This document shows positions 7,255 to 15,425 of a DNA stretch of 64,000 bases, one piece after another. Source of the stretch: Polynucleobacter sp. 78F-HAINBA (lineage in GTDB: Bacteria > Pseudomonadota > Gammaproteobacteria > Burkholderiales > Burkholderiaceae); the NCBI RefSeq assembly GCF_018882325.1, contig NZ_JACVOQ010000005.1, positions 1 through 64,000 of the forward strand, written 5' to 3'. The position numbers and the translations under genes are program-made. The notes below the pieces were generated by a model that worked only from the letters and a program-made list of their open reading frames with translations, did not search any database and had not been told where the DNA came from. Within the stretch, counting starts at the first letter, position 1. Each line of letters starts with the position of its first letter.

Positions 7255-8007
7255 TTATTTGCCCGTGATTAGGCGGTTGGCAAGATCTTCCGGCAATCCA
7301 GCGCGGCGCACTTTATCCGCTGCTGTAAATTGATCGTAAGGAGTGCGATGAAAAGTGAGTACTTCTAACTCTGGCTCGAAAACAGCAAAGCAAGCCTCAG
7401 GATTTCCATCTCGCGGTTGACCAAGCGAGCCAACCACTCCGACCCATTGACGATGGCGCATTACTGGAACTTCGTCACCAGGATGTGGGGCAAAACGAAT
7501 TAATTTACCAACGGCACTTTGATAAAAGAGCGCTTGCTCGTGAGCATGGCCGACAAACGTATATGTCTTGCCAGAGTTTTGAACACAGCGCCAGGCGCTC
7601 ATGCTGTCAGTGATGTAATTCCAGTCTCCTGGATTGTGTGCCGATGCATGAACAAAACACATCGCATCTTCTTGAATCATTAATGGCAAGTCTTTTAAGA
7701 ATTGCACTTGAGTAGCGTTAAGTTGGGATTTAGTCCACTCAATTGCGGCATTCGCACTCGCATTCATTTGATGGCTATGGTCTTCAAAGACTGCTTGGTC
7801 ATGATTGCCTAGAACGGCAATCGCCTTGTTATTGGCAACCATTTCTCCAATACGATCAATCAGAGCGCCAGGATCCGCGTTGTAACCAACAAGATCGCCT
7901 AAAAAAACCATGCGGGTAACACCCAAATCTTTGGCCTGCTCCATGCAAGCATCGAATGCCTCTAAATTGCTATGTAGATCGGCAAATAGCCCAATACGTT
8001 CAGTCAT
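7255..8007 (-). CDS. Metallophosphoesterase (calcineurin-like)
   Basis: A 250-residue phosphoesterase with the full di-metal motif set: DLHSN near the start, GDLVGYNADP, GNHD, a histidine in FVHAS and GHAHEQ near 175. The set matches the YfcE/protein-phosphatase-like calcineurin superfamily. The substrate may be a phosphoprotein, a dinucleotide or a phosphodiester; sequence alone cannot decide. Its place directly ahead of a protein kinase gene (7 bp gap, same strand) suggests a kinase-phosphatase pair. Confidence 0.85.
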   Translation of the reverse strand: MTERIGLFADLHSNLEAFDACMEQAKDLGVTRMVFLGDLVGYNADPGALIDRIGEMVANNKAIAVLGNHDQAVFEDHSHQMNASANAAIEWTKSQLNATQVQFLKDLPLMIQEDAMCFVHASAHNPGDWNYITDSMSAWRCVQNSGKTYTFVGHAHEQALFYQSAVGKLIRFAPHPGDEVPVMRHRQWVGVVGSLGQPRDGNPEACFAVFEPELEVLTFHRTPYDQFTAADKVRRAGLPEDLANRLITGK

Positions 8008-8045
8008 CCTTTAATGATAGGACAAAAGCGCTGCGAGAAGAAGGG

Positions 8046-8933
8046 TTAATAAGGCCCAGCTTCGTTAAATGGCCTGTTTTTAAAACGCTTATGAACCCAA
8101 TAGTACTCAGCGGGCCTGAGCCTAATCTCACGTTCAAAAATTTGGTTTAAGCGTGCGGTATCTGCTTGCGGGTCCTCGGTTGGAAAATTCTCAAGCGGTT
8201 TGCTAATCGTACAAACATAACCAGCCCCATTCTTTTTTAGCGTCGTAATCATCATGCAGACTTCCGCACCAGTGATTTTGGCGAGGCGTGATACAGCTGT
8301 AATCGTATTGGTTTGAATATTAAAAAAGGGAACGAAGGTTGAGTCCTTGAGGCCTAAATCGATATCAGGCGCAATGATAATGAAGCTCCCCCTCCGAATT
8401 TCTCGGATGAGCTCAAGAGAGTTTCCTTGGCGATCAATAGAATTTCCACCAAAGCGATTGCGCCACTCAATAATTTTTCTATTAAAGAAAGGGCTTTTCA
8501 TTCTTTGAAAAAACCCCGAAGTTCGTGGCCAGCCCCTGTCGTGAGCAAGCGCACTCAAAATAATGCCGCCTTCAATGCCAATAAAATGCATATTTACTAA
8601 GATGCGTGGCTTTCTATCGCTCAGGTCGATCTCTGATCGAACTTCGATCATGTCATCGAGCTGTTTTTTAGTTCCAAGCCAAATAATGCTTTTCTCTACC
8701 AGGCTGCGGCCGAGCAGCTGCCAATGTTGTTTTCTAAGCTCGTTAATTTCGCCCGAATTTAGTTCAGGAAAGCACAGTTCTAAATTTTTTTGAACTACTC
8801 GATTTCGATCGCTGGGAATAAGTGCTGCCAGGTATCCCAGTCCATAGCCAATCGATACGAGGGTCTTGTAGGGAAGCGATACCAGAAATCGAAGTAGCGC
8901 TACGCCAGAATTATTTGAAAAGTTTTTAAACAA
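8046..8933 (-). CDS. Lipid A biosynthesis acyltransferase (LpxL/HtrB family), copy 1
   Basis: A 295-residue inner-membrane acyltransferase that adds a secondary acyl chain to lipid A. The N-terminal helix (about 10-40) anchors it. The catalytic HX4E motif is HFIGIE (around residues 113-118), and a second family block is IAPDIDLG near 185. It is closely similar along its whole length to the protein at 31218-32117 (shared blocks [34 protein letters not shown]), so the two are paralogues, not merely family members. Acyl chain length and position cannot be predicted. It is isolated from other lpx genes and lies between carbonic anhydrase and the phosphoesterase. Confidence 0.88.
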   Translation of the reverse strand: MFKNFSNNSGVALLRFLVSLPYKTLVSIGYGLGYLAALIPSDRNRVVQKNLELCFPELNSGEINELRKQHWQLLGRSLVEKSIIWLGTKKQLDDMIEVRSEIDLSDRKPRILVNMHFIGIEGGIILSALAHDRGWPRTSGFFQRMKSPFFNRKIIEWRNRFGGNSIDRQGNSLELIREIRRGSFIIIAPDIDLGLKDSTFVPFFNIQTNTITAVSRLAKITGAEVCMMITTLKKNGAGYVCTISKPLENFPTEDPQADTARLNQIFEREIRLRPAEYYWVHKRFKNRPFNEAGPY

Positions 8934-8941
8934 AACTCAAT

Positions 8942-9607
8942 TTATTCGGCGTCGTAGCGTGATAAAGATTTAGCGTAGCGCACATTCATTTCTTCGGTAG
9001 AGCTAATCGACATGCCCAAATCATTTACTAAGCCAGTCTCAAGGCGATAAGCCCAGCCATGCACCGTTAGATCTTGTCCTCTTGCCCATGCATCTTGAAC
9101 GATGGTGGTTTCGCAAACGTTCACCACTTGCTCGATAACATTGAGTTCGCACAAACGATCCTGTCGTTTTGCAGTTGGAATAACTTCGCCAAGATAGCGC
9201 TCATGCTTTTGATGCACATCCTTAACATGGCGCAACCAATTGTCAGCAAGCCCAACGCGTCTGTCAGTTAAGGCGGCATGTACACCAGAGCAGCCATAAT
9301 GACCCACTACCAAAATGTGTTTGACCTTTAAGAGATCAATGGCAAATTGGATTACGGATAAGCAGTTCAGATCAGTGTGAACCACCACATTGGCAACATT
9401 ACGATGCACAAAGAGTTCGCCTGGCAGCAGGTTAACAATGTCATTTGCAGGTACGCGGCTATCTGAGCAGCCAATCCAAAGATATTCTGGCGCCTGCTGA
9501 GAAACTAGGCGCTTAAAAAAATTAGCATCTTTAGCGATCATCGCCTCTGCCCATTCGCGATTATTGGCAAATAGCTGGTCTAAGGCGCTGGAGTTCTTCA
9601 TAATCAT
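8942..9607 (-). CDS. can: Beta-class carbonic anhydrase
   Basis: A 221-residue zinc enzyme that interconverts CO2 and bicarbonate in the cytoplasm. The zinc ligands and catalytic dyad are visible: C47-S-D49-S-R51 and H103-Y-G-C106, numbered from the first ATG. The order and spacing match E. coli Can (C42, D44, H98, C101). The start could also be the ATG at 9601 (MKNSS). The gene is 8 bp upstream of the acyltransferase on the same strand and diverges from the YggU gene with only 22 bp between starts. Confidence 0.93.
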   Translation of the reverse strand: MIMKNSSALDQLFANNREWAEAMIAKDANFFKRLVSQQAPEYLWIGCSDSRVPANDIVNLLPGELFVHRNVANVVVHTDLNCLSVIQFAIDLLKVKHILVVGHYGCSGVHAALTDRRVGLADNWLRHVKDVHQKHERYLGEVIPTAKRQDRLCELNVIEQVVNVCETTIVQDAWARGQDLTVHGWAYRLETGLVNDLGMSISSTEEMNVRYAKSLSRYDAE

Positions 9608-9629
9608 GTTTTGAGTTTAAAGTACTTTA

Positions 9630-9926
9630 ATGATGCCTATTTGGTTAAAACAAACCCCCACTGGCATTGTTCTTAATTTACATTGCCAGCCGGGCGCAAA
9701 GCTAACCAAGGTGGTTGGCCTTCATGATGGCTGCCTCAAGATATCCCTTCAGGCTCCGGCCTTGGAAAATAGGGCGAATGAGATGTTGTTGTCCTGGCTT
9801 TCCAAGCGATTAAGGGTGCCCCAAAAACAAATTCAGCTCTTATCGGGACAAAATAGCCGTGTAAAGCGGCTGGAAATCTGGGGCTCAATCACCCCAGAGC
9901 AGATTGTTGAAGCTTTAAGTCCTTAA
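9630..9926 (+). CDS. DUF167/YggU family protein
   Basis: A 98-residue protein with the DUF167 signature: VxPGAKxTKVVG near residues 19-30, then LKISLQAPALENRANEMLLSWLSKRLRVP and a basic end (GQNSRVKRLEI). The fold is a small alpha/beta domain; its biochemical role is unknown. The ATG at 9633 is an alternative start. It starts 22 bp from the divergent carbonic anhydrase and ends 4 bp from the convergent lpxO stop. Confidence 0.88.
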   Translation: MMPIWLKQTPTGIVLNLHCQPGAKLTKVVGLHDGCLKISLQAPALENRANEMLLSWLSKRLRVPQKQIQLLSGQNSRVKRLEIWGSITPEQIVEALSP

Positions 9927-9930
9927 GGAT

Positions 9931-10833
9931 TTACCAAAAGATGGCCCAGAGGATTCCTAAAATCAAAACCCATTTTCCGATGTAATAAACACGGCGGTGT
10001 TTTGCCTTCAGCTTCTTTGCTTGCGCTCTCAAGTGATAAAAGTACTTAAAGAGAATGTTTACAAATCCTACCTTCTCCCCCTCAACATTCTGAGAAGAGG
10101 CTGCGCTCATCACGTAGCGACCAAAGCAGTGATTGAATAATTGCACCAATTTAGTGTGAACAGGCCGTTCGACATCGCAAAACAAGACAATGCGCTGATG
10201 ATCCGTCTCATTGGCGGCGTAGTGAATGTAAGTTTCATCAAACATCACTGGTTCGCCATCTTTCCAGAAATAACGCTCCCCATCAACATCGATAAAGCAC
10301 TTTGGATTGTTTGGGGTGACAAGGCCAATGTGATAGCGCAGTGAGCCTGCATAAGGGTCTCTATGGCGTACAAGCGTTGCCCCAGGGGGTAGGGAGGCAA
10401 ACATCGCAGCCTTGATCGAGGGGATCGATTTGAGGAGGGCAACGGTTTTAGGGCACTGGAGTTGTGCGGATGGCATTTCTTTGCCATACCAATAGAGGTG
10501 AAAACGTTTCCAGCCTGTCCGGAAAAAGGAGTTAAACCCAATATCGTTATATCCCGTAGCAGCAGCAATTGCACCATCTGCATTTAAAGCAAGCGCTTCA
10601 TCGCGGATGATCTGCCAATTATCTTGAAGGGGTTTCATCTCTGGAAAGTCTGCAACTGGAATAAATGCCCCAGCCTTAGTTTTTGAGAATAAATAAAGGA
10701 GAGTATTAACTGGCGCCAAAAGAACTTGATAGTCCGTTAGTGAGCGCACTAAGCCAAATCGAACCTTACCCCTGAAGTAGACATAAACAGCCGAGACAAC
10801 AAAGATCAAAAAGACGATGTGACGTAATTCCAT
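9931..10833 (-). CDS. lpxO: LpxO-type lipid A dioxygenase (aspartyl/asparaginyl hydroxylase fold)
   Basis: A 300-residue Fe(II)/2-oxoglutarate-dependent oxygenase. The N-terminal membrane segment (about 3-20) followed by YFRGKVRFGLVRSLTD, and another hydrophobic segment at the C-terminus (about 280-298), are as in LpxO, which puts a 2-hydroxyl on a secondary acyl chain of lipid A. Iron ligands are H157-x-D159 (RHRDPYAG) and a later histidine, probably H204 (YIHYAANETD). Aspartyl hydroxylases of other roles share the fold, so the substrate is inferred. A 14-bp palindrome lies 14 bp upstream of the start. Confidence 0.82.
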   Translation of the reverse strand: MELRHIVFLIFVVSAVYVYFRGKVRFGLVRSLTDYQVLLAPVNTLLYLFSKTKAGAFIPVADFPEMKPLQDNWQIIRDEALALNADGAIAAATGYNDIGFNSFFRTGWKRFHLYWYGKEMPSAQLQCPKTVALLKSIPSIKAAMFASLPPGATLVRHRDPYAGSLRYHIGLVTPNNPKCFIDVDGERYFWKDGEPVMFDETYIHYAANETDHQRIVLFCDVERPVHTKLVQLFNHCFGRYVMSAASSQNVEGEKVGFVNILFKYFYHLRAQAKKLKAKHRRVYYIGKWVLILGILWAIFW

Positions 10834-10846
10834 AAGATTTACCAGT

Positions 10847-10860
10847 TAGCGTTAACGCTA
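10847..10860. promoter_or_regulatory. 14-bp perfect palindrome upstream of lpxO
   Basis: The sequence tagcgttaacgcta is its own reverse complement and lies 14 bp before the lpxO start codon, in the 162-bp divergent region shared with the gene at 10996. Its size and position fit an operator for a dimeric repressor acting on lpxO. The regulator is unknown. Confidence 0.4.
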
Positions 10861-10995
10861 GTATTTTAATTTGTATGGAGTGCCATTTCATCCCTATTTT
10901 TGTAATGAATATGCTCAAATGTTGATTGGGGTCAAATGGACCGCTATGAATGCACCTATTTAGGGCTGCAGAGATGATTTGTTAAGGAAAACCAC

Positions 10996-11361
10996 ATGAA
11001 TGGATTCGTAAAATGGCTTTTAAGCCTTGTATTGATTGGCTTAGCCGGTTTAGCGGCTTATACCTGGATTATGCTCAATTGGAGCTATGGCAGCGGTGAG
11101 CGTGCCGGCTACGTCCAGAAATTCTCTAACCGTGGTTATGTATGTAAAACCTGGGAAGGCGAATTAGCCATGGTTTCCATGCCAGGAACCATGTCAGAAA
11201 AATTCCTCTTTACGGTTCGTGAAGATGCTGTGGCGCAAAAAATTAATGCGAATTTGGGTAAAAAAGTTGCCCTTAAATATGATCAGCACATTGGATTGCC
11301 TACAAGCTGTTTTGGCGATACCGAGTATTTTGTGTCCGATGTGACAGTTATAGAAGAGTAA
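10996..11361 (+). CDS. Membrane-anchored conserved protein, function unknown
   Basis: A 121-residue protein with one N-terminal membrane segment (about 5-27) and a periplasmic domain holding two cysteines (in GYVCKTW and PTSCFG). Blocks such as EGELAMVSMPG and FLFTVRE recur in short Burkholderiales proteins that are often mislabelled 6-phosphogluconate dehydrogenase; there is no dehydrogenase fold here. Ribosome binding site aagga sits 6-10 bases before the ATG. It lies 113 bp upstream of the HU gene, with a separate promoter likely for the latter. Confidence 0.75.
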   Translation: MNGFVKWLLSLVLIGLAGLAAYTWIMLNWSYGSGERAGYVQKFSNRGYVCKTWEGELAMVSMPGTMSEKFLFTVREDAVAQKINANLGKKVALKYDQHIGLPTSCFGDTEYFVSDVTVIEE

Positions 11362-11420
11362 AAAAGCAGCAATAAAAAAATTTGCTGTGACGCAGCTTTA
11401 TTTTTGTAATTTTTTGTGGT

Positions 11421-11447
11421 TAAAATCATGTAAGCGCACTGTGCGCT
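11421..11447 (+). promoter_or_regulatory. Probable HU promoter (-10) and leader palindrome
   Basis: A TAAAAT at 11421-11426 is a plausible -10 box. Starting at 11433 is agcgcac-t-gtgcgct, a palindrome with 7-bp arms, which would either form a hairpin at the 5' end of the HU mRNA or be a regulator site at the transcription start. No strong -35 box is seen in the T-rich DNA before it. Confidence 0.4.
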
Positions 11448-11474
11448 GACATCAATATCTATAAGGAGCTTCAC

Positions 11475-11759
11475 TTGAACAAAGCAGAACTAATCGCAGC
11501 GATTGCTGACGACGCTGAGATCTCAAAAGCCAAAGCTGAATTTGCATTGAATTCTGCTATTGAGCAAATCATTAAAGCTGTTACTAAAGGCGACTCAGTA
11601 CAACTGATCGGTTTCGGTACTTTTGCTTCTGGTAAGCGCGCTGCACGTATGGGCCGTAACCCAAAAACTGGCGAGCCACTCAAAATTGCTGCTGCTAAAA
11701 CTGTTAAGTTTTCTGCTGGTAAAGCATTTAAAGATTCAGTTAACAAGCGTAAGAAGTAA
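11475..11759 (+). CDS. hupB: DNA-binding protein HU
   Basis: A 94-residue HU-family nucleoid protein that bends DNA as a dimer. It starts [11 protein letters not shown] as HU proteins do, with the DNA-binding arm [21 protein letters not shown] in the middle and a basic C-terminus NKRKK. The start codon is TTG at 11475; there is no ATG upstream and the ribosome binding site aaggag sits 7 bases before it, so the call is firm. It is a single gene closed by a strong terminator. It is HU rather than IHF because it keeps the HU length and arm without IHF-specific residues. Confidence 0.95.
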   Translation: MNKAELIAAIADDAEISKAKAEFALNSAIEQIIKAVTKGDSVQLIGFGTFASGKRAARMGRNPKTGEPLKIAAAKTVKFSAGKAFKDSVNKRKK

Positions 11760-11776
11760 TTCTTGCTTTGTTGATG

Positions 11777-11807
11777 AAAAAGCCCGGCATGCCGGGCTTT
11801 TTTGTTT
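11777..11807. terminator. Rho-independent terminator of HU (probably bidirectional)
   Basis: The palindrome aaagcccggcatgccgggcttt (11779-11800) is followed by a T-run. On the minus strand the stem is also followed by tttcatc, so it may help end the rod-shape operon, whose stop is at 11852. Confidence 0.92.
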
Positions 11808-11851
11808 CTAGAGATAGCGCTGGAATCTTGAGCGATCGCCTAATCTGATTT

Positions 11852-13003
11852 TTAACTTTGCACTAAACGTCGGTGGCGATGAATGCTCATCAAAATGCCG
11901 GCACCAAACCCCAGTGTTACTAAGGCAGTACCTCCGTAACTGATGAAGGGCAATGGCACGCCAACAACGGGCAATAGACCGCTTACCATGCCGATATTCA
12001 CAAATGCGTAGGTAAAGAAAATCAGTGTGACCGATGCACCTAGTAGTCGTGTAAAAAGATTGGGCGCGCTGGCGGAGATGGCTAGGCCTCGTTTAATCAG
12101 GGCGAAGAAAAGTGCTAGCAAGACCAAGTTGCCTAGAAGACCAAATTCTTCAGAAAAAACCGCAAAGATAAAGTCGGTATGTTTTTCTGGAATAAATTCA
12201 AGATGCGCTTGCGTACCCTGAAACCAGCCTTTGCCGAAAAATCCACCCGAGCCAATTGCAATCATGGATTGAATTGTATGAAAGCCTTTGCCGAGAGGAT
12301 CGCTACTTGGATCGAGCAAAGTGCAGACCCGATGTTTTTGGTAGTTATGGACCAGTGGCCAAACAACATCATGCGCACAAATCATATTGCCAAAAATAAT
12401 GATCAAGATAATGCCAAAAGCGCCGAGGCCTACAAATGGCAGAATCCATTTCCACGGTAGTCCCGCTAAAATAATCACATACATGCCTGCAGCGAAAACT
12501 AAGAGTGCTGTTCCTAGATCGGGCTGGCGTGCAATGAGGAATACCGGAATAGCGAGGATGATCGCTGCCACTCCATAGTCCCACGATTTTTGGATGCCTT
12601 CACGTTTCTGAAAGTACCAGGCCAACATCAATGGCATGGCAATTTTCATGAGCTCTGATGGCTGAATTACGAACCCAATGTTCAGCCAACGTCGCGCACC
12701 CTTTTTAATTAATCCAAATGCAGCAACCGCTATTAGTAACGCAACTCCAATCCCATAAACCCATACTGCCGCCATCTCTAACCACTTTGGCGGAATACGA
12801 GAAACGATCCACATCACTGCAAATGAGAGTGCCAAGTTACGCAATTCATCTTCAAACCGTACAGGCGTATTCTGACTTGCAGACAAGAAGGTAATAAATC
12901 CAACCCCCGCTAAGCCAAGTAAAATAAGACCTAGCTGGCGATCAAGTCCGCTAAAAATACTCAGAAATATTTTCTTGGTTTTACTTATGGCGCTCTTTTC
13001 CAT
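11852..13003 (-). CDS. rodA: Rod shape-determining protein RodA (SEDS glycosyltransferase)
   Basis: A 383-residue, multi-helix inner-membrane peptidoglycan polymerase that works with PBP2 in lateral wall synthesis. SEDS hallmarks are seen: the GARRW motif, PSELMKIA, the RQPDLGTA segment with the catalytic-type Asp, EKHTDFIFAVFSEEFG, and a C-terminal GVPLPFISYGG. It overlaps the 3' end of mrdA by 19 bp, which suggests translational coupling, and is the last gene of the mreB-mreC-mreD-mrdA-rodA operon. Confidence 0.95.
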   Translation of the reverse strand: MEKSAISKTKKIFLSIFSGLDRQLGLILLGLAGVGFITFLSASQNTPVRFEDELRNLALSFAVMWIVSRIPPKWLEMAAVWVYGIGVALLIAVAAFGLIKKGARRWLNIGFVIQPSELMKIAMPLMLAWYFQKREGIQKSWDYGVAAIILAIPVFLIARQPDLGTALLVFAAGMYVIILAGLPWKWILPFVGLGAFGIILIIIFGNMICAHDVVWPLVHNYQKHRVCTLLDPSSDPLGKGFHTIQSMIAIGSGGFFGKGWFQGTQAHLEFIPEKHTDFIFAVFSEEFGLLGNLVLLALFFALIKRGLAISASAPNLFTRLLGASVTLIFFTYAFVNIGMVSGLLPVVGVPLPFISYGGTALVTLGFGAGILMSIHRHRRLVQS

Positions 13004-14892
13004 TCAGGAATCTCCTTTGGCCATTTACCTTCAAGATAAAAATCTAACGCTTTGCGCGCAATCGGTGCGGCATGTTGCGCACCAAATCCTGCGTTCTCAA
13101 CGACCATTGCAATCACGATAGTTGGCTTTTCTGCGGGAGCAAAAGCAATGTATAAAGCGTGGTCGCGTAAAAATTCTGCAGTAGATCCGTGCTTGTACTC
13201 TTTCGAGTTCAAACTAAATACTTGCGCTGTCCCTGTCTTGCCGCCAACTTGATAGCCCGTACCTTTAAAAACTGAGGCAGAGGTTCCAGAGTTGTTCACT
13301 TCAACCATAGCCTTCTTGATCACCTCAACGTTCTCTGGAACAAGATCGATGCGATAACTTTCTTTTGGCGTTGTAAGGGTGCGGTTTCTTGTGAAAGGAT
13401 CTTCAATCGCTTTCACCAAGTGTGGTTTCATTACGATGCCGTTATTTGCCATGTTTGCCATAGCATGTGCCAACTGCAAAATAGTAAATGCGTTGTAGCC
13501 CTGTCCAATGCCAAGAGAAATGGTTTCGCCCTCATACCATTTTTGCTGCTCTGGTTTCTTGAAGGTATTTTTCTTCCACTCCGTGGATGGCAGGACACCT
13601 TTGGATTCACCTTGTAAGTCGATGCCGGTAATTTGCCCAAAGCCAAATGGTTTCATGAAGTCATGCATCATGTTGACGCCCATATCGCGCGCCAACATGT
13701 AGTAGTAGGTATCGCAAGATTCAACAATGGACTTTTGCATGTCCACAATACCGTGCCCACCTTTTTTGTCATCACGGAAGGTGTGATTTCCAAAATCAAA
13801 ATAACCTGGATCTGAAATGGTTTGTGACGGTGTGCGCTTTTTAGTTTCTAAAGCTGCGAGCGCCATAAATGGTTTGTATGTTGATCCCGGTGGGTAGATG
13901 CCTTTAAGTGGGCGGTTATATAGTGGCTTTTGCGGGGAGTCATTCAACTCTTTCCATGTCACTGAATCAATGCCCTCCACGAAATCATTTGGATTAAAGT
14001 TTGGCTTGGATACAAATGCCAAGATGTCACCAGTCTCTGGTTCAATCGCTACGAATGCGCCGCGGAAATTTCCGTAGAGTTGTTCAACCAAGTATTGCAG
14101 CTTGATATCCACTGACAACACCACATTTTTGCCTGGTATTGAAGGCGAGCTAGAAAGCGTGCGCACCGGCTTGCCGCCCGCTGTAATTTCTACTTGGTCA
14201 TATCCTGGTACGCCGCGAAGAACCGCTTCATAACTTTGCTCTAGACCAATCTTCCCAACGTACTGAATGCCCGGCAAGAAAGAAGTCTGCAATGCATCCG
14301 GATCATCGACTTTAGAGTTCTCGATTTCCGCCTGCATCTTCTCTTTATCTCTTTGAGAAACCCGTCCGATATAGCCAATTAAATGCGACGCTAATTCGTT
14401 GTATGGATACTCTCTGAAGCTGCGGGCGCGGATCTCCACCCCCGGGAATCTGTAGCGATTAGCCATAAATCGAGCAGTTTCAGCCTCGGTGAGCATCGAT
14501 CTGAGCGGAAAAGTGCCCATTTTTCGAGAATCTTCCAGCGAACGCTTGAAATTGCGGCGATCTCGCGGGGAAATCAGCACAATTTGAGACAGCTCGTCGA
14601 TAAGTTCATCCACATTTCCTTTAACTTCTTCGGCATTCACATCTAAGGTCAAGGCTGAGTAGTTTCTGCCAATCACAATGCCATTGCGATCTATCAGGAG
14701 ACCCCGATTAGCTGGAGCTGGCACGAGAGCAATGCGGTTATTTTCGGCCAATAAGGCATATTTGCCGTGACTCACAAGCTGTAGCCACACCAACCGTGTA
14801 ATTAATAATAAAAAGCAGAATGTGACAAATAGGGTCGCAATATGAATGCGCTCTTGAAACGAGTCGAGATCTGGTTTTTTGAACGAAACCAT
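12985..14892 (-). CDS. mrdA: Penicillin-binding protein 2 (elongasome transpeptidase)
   Basis: A 635-residue monofunctional class B PBP. It has one N-terminal membrane helix (about 18-38), the dimerisation/pedestal domain, and a transpeptidase domain with active-site motifs S-T-Y-K (GSTYKPF), SCD (in place of SxN) and KTGTAQ. It crosslinks peptidoglycan during rod elongation together with RodA, MreC and MreD. It follows mreD by 8 bp and overlaps rodA by 19 bp. The length is normal for E. coli-type PBP2 (633). Confidence 0.95.
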   Translation of the reverse strand: MVSFKKPDLDSFQERIHIATLFVTFCFLLLITRLVWLQLVSHGKYALLAENNRIALVPAPANRGLLIDRNGIVIGRNYSALTLDVNAEEVKGNVDELIDELSQIVLISPRDRRNFKRSLEDSRKMGTFPLRSMLTEAETARFMANRYRFPGVEIRARSFREYPYNELASHLIGYIGRVSQRDKEKMQAEIENSKVDDPDALQTSFLPGIQYVGKIGLEQSYEAVLRGVPGYDQVEITAGGKPVRTLSSSPSIPGKNVVLSVDIKLQYLVEQLYGNFRGAFVAIEPETGDILAFVSKPNFNPNDFVEGIDSVTWKELNDSPQKPLYNRPLKGIYPPGSTYKPFMALAALETKKRTPSQTISDPGYFDFGNHTFRDDKKGGHGIVDMQKSIVESCDTYYYMLARDMGVNMMHDFMKPFGFGQITGIDLQGESKGVLPSTEWKKNTFKKPEQQKWYEGETISLGIGQGYNAFTILQLAHAMANMANNGIVMKPHLVKAIEDPFTRNRTLTTPKESYRIDLVPENVEVIKKAMVEVNNSGTSASVFKGTGYQVGGKTGTAQVFSLNSKEYKHGSTAEFLRDHALYIAFAPAEKPTIVIAMVVENAGFGAQHAAPIARKALDFYLEGKWPKEIPEWKRAP

Positions 14893-14900
14893 ACCGCTCT

Positions 14901-15425
14901 CTAAATTGGACGATTGTGATCAACGTCAATGGGGCGACGTTGAGGTGACAACAAGATGCGTGTTGCCACGGGCCACAGCAATGCCTCAATCAGGGCTTGA
15001 ATGGCACCAGTTAAGGCCCACCAATGTATCTCACCACTTAATAACCAATGAGCCAGCACTGGGAATAAGGAAACTAATAAGAAGATGGGCAAAAGATGCA
15101 GGGCTTGCGTTAAAACATTTAAGGCAATGATGCGACGATGCCAAGAGATGGCAAGGTAAGCCACTAATGAGTAGCTAAATGCATGCAGCCCCAATAAGTC
15201 CGAGTTATGGACATCCATCAATAGACCGAGAATGAAGGCGATGATGACGCCGACATAGCGATGCTGATGGATATTCCAGAACACGATGCAAATAATGAGC
15301 CAGTCTGGCACCCAGCCGTAATTACCAATTGGCAGAAGGTTTAGCAGTAGGGCGCAAAACAAGCTGAAATAAATAAAGACCGGATTCACCGGGCGCAGAA
15401 TGTAGCCGCTTTGAAAATCGATCAT
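14901..15425 (-). CDS. mreD: Rod shape-determining protein MreD
   Basis: A 174-residue, highly hydrophobic protein with five or six membrane helices and the family segment GLLMDVHNSDLLGLHAFSY near the middle. MreD links MreC and the PBP2-RodA enzyme pair in the elongasome. Its start overlaps the mreC stop by 4 bp (ATGA-type junction), and mrdA follows 8 bp later, so all are one transcript. Confidence 0.93.
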   Translation of the reverse strand: MIDFQSGYILRPVNPVFIYFSLFCALLLNLLPIGNYGWVPDWLIICIVFWNIHQHRYVGVIIAFILGLLMDVHNSDLLGLHAFSYSLVAYLAISWHRRIIALNVLTQALHLLPIFLLVSLFPVLAHWLLSGEIHWWALTGAIQALIEALLWPVATRILLSPQRRPIDVDHNRPI

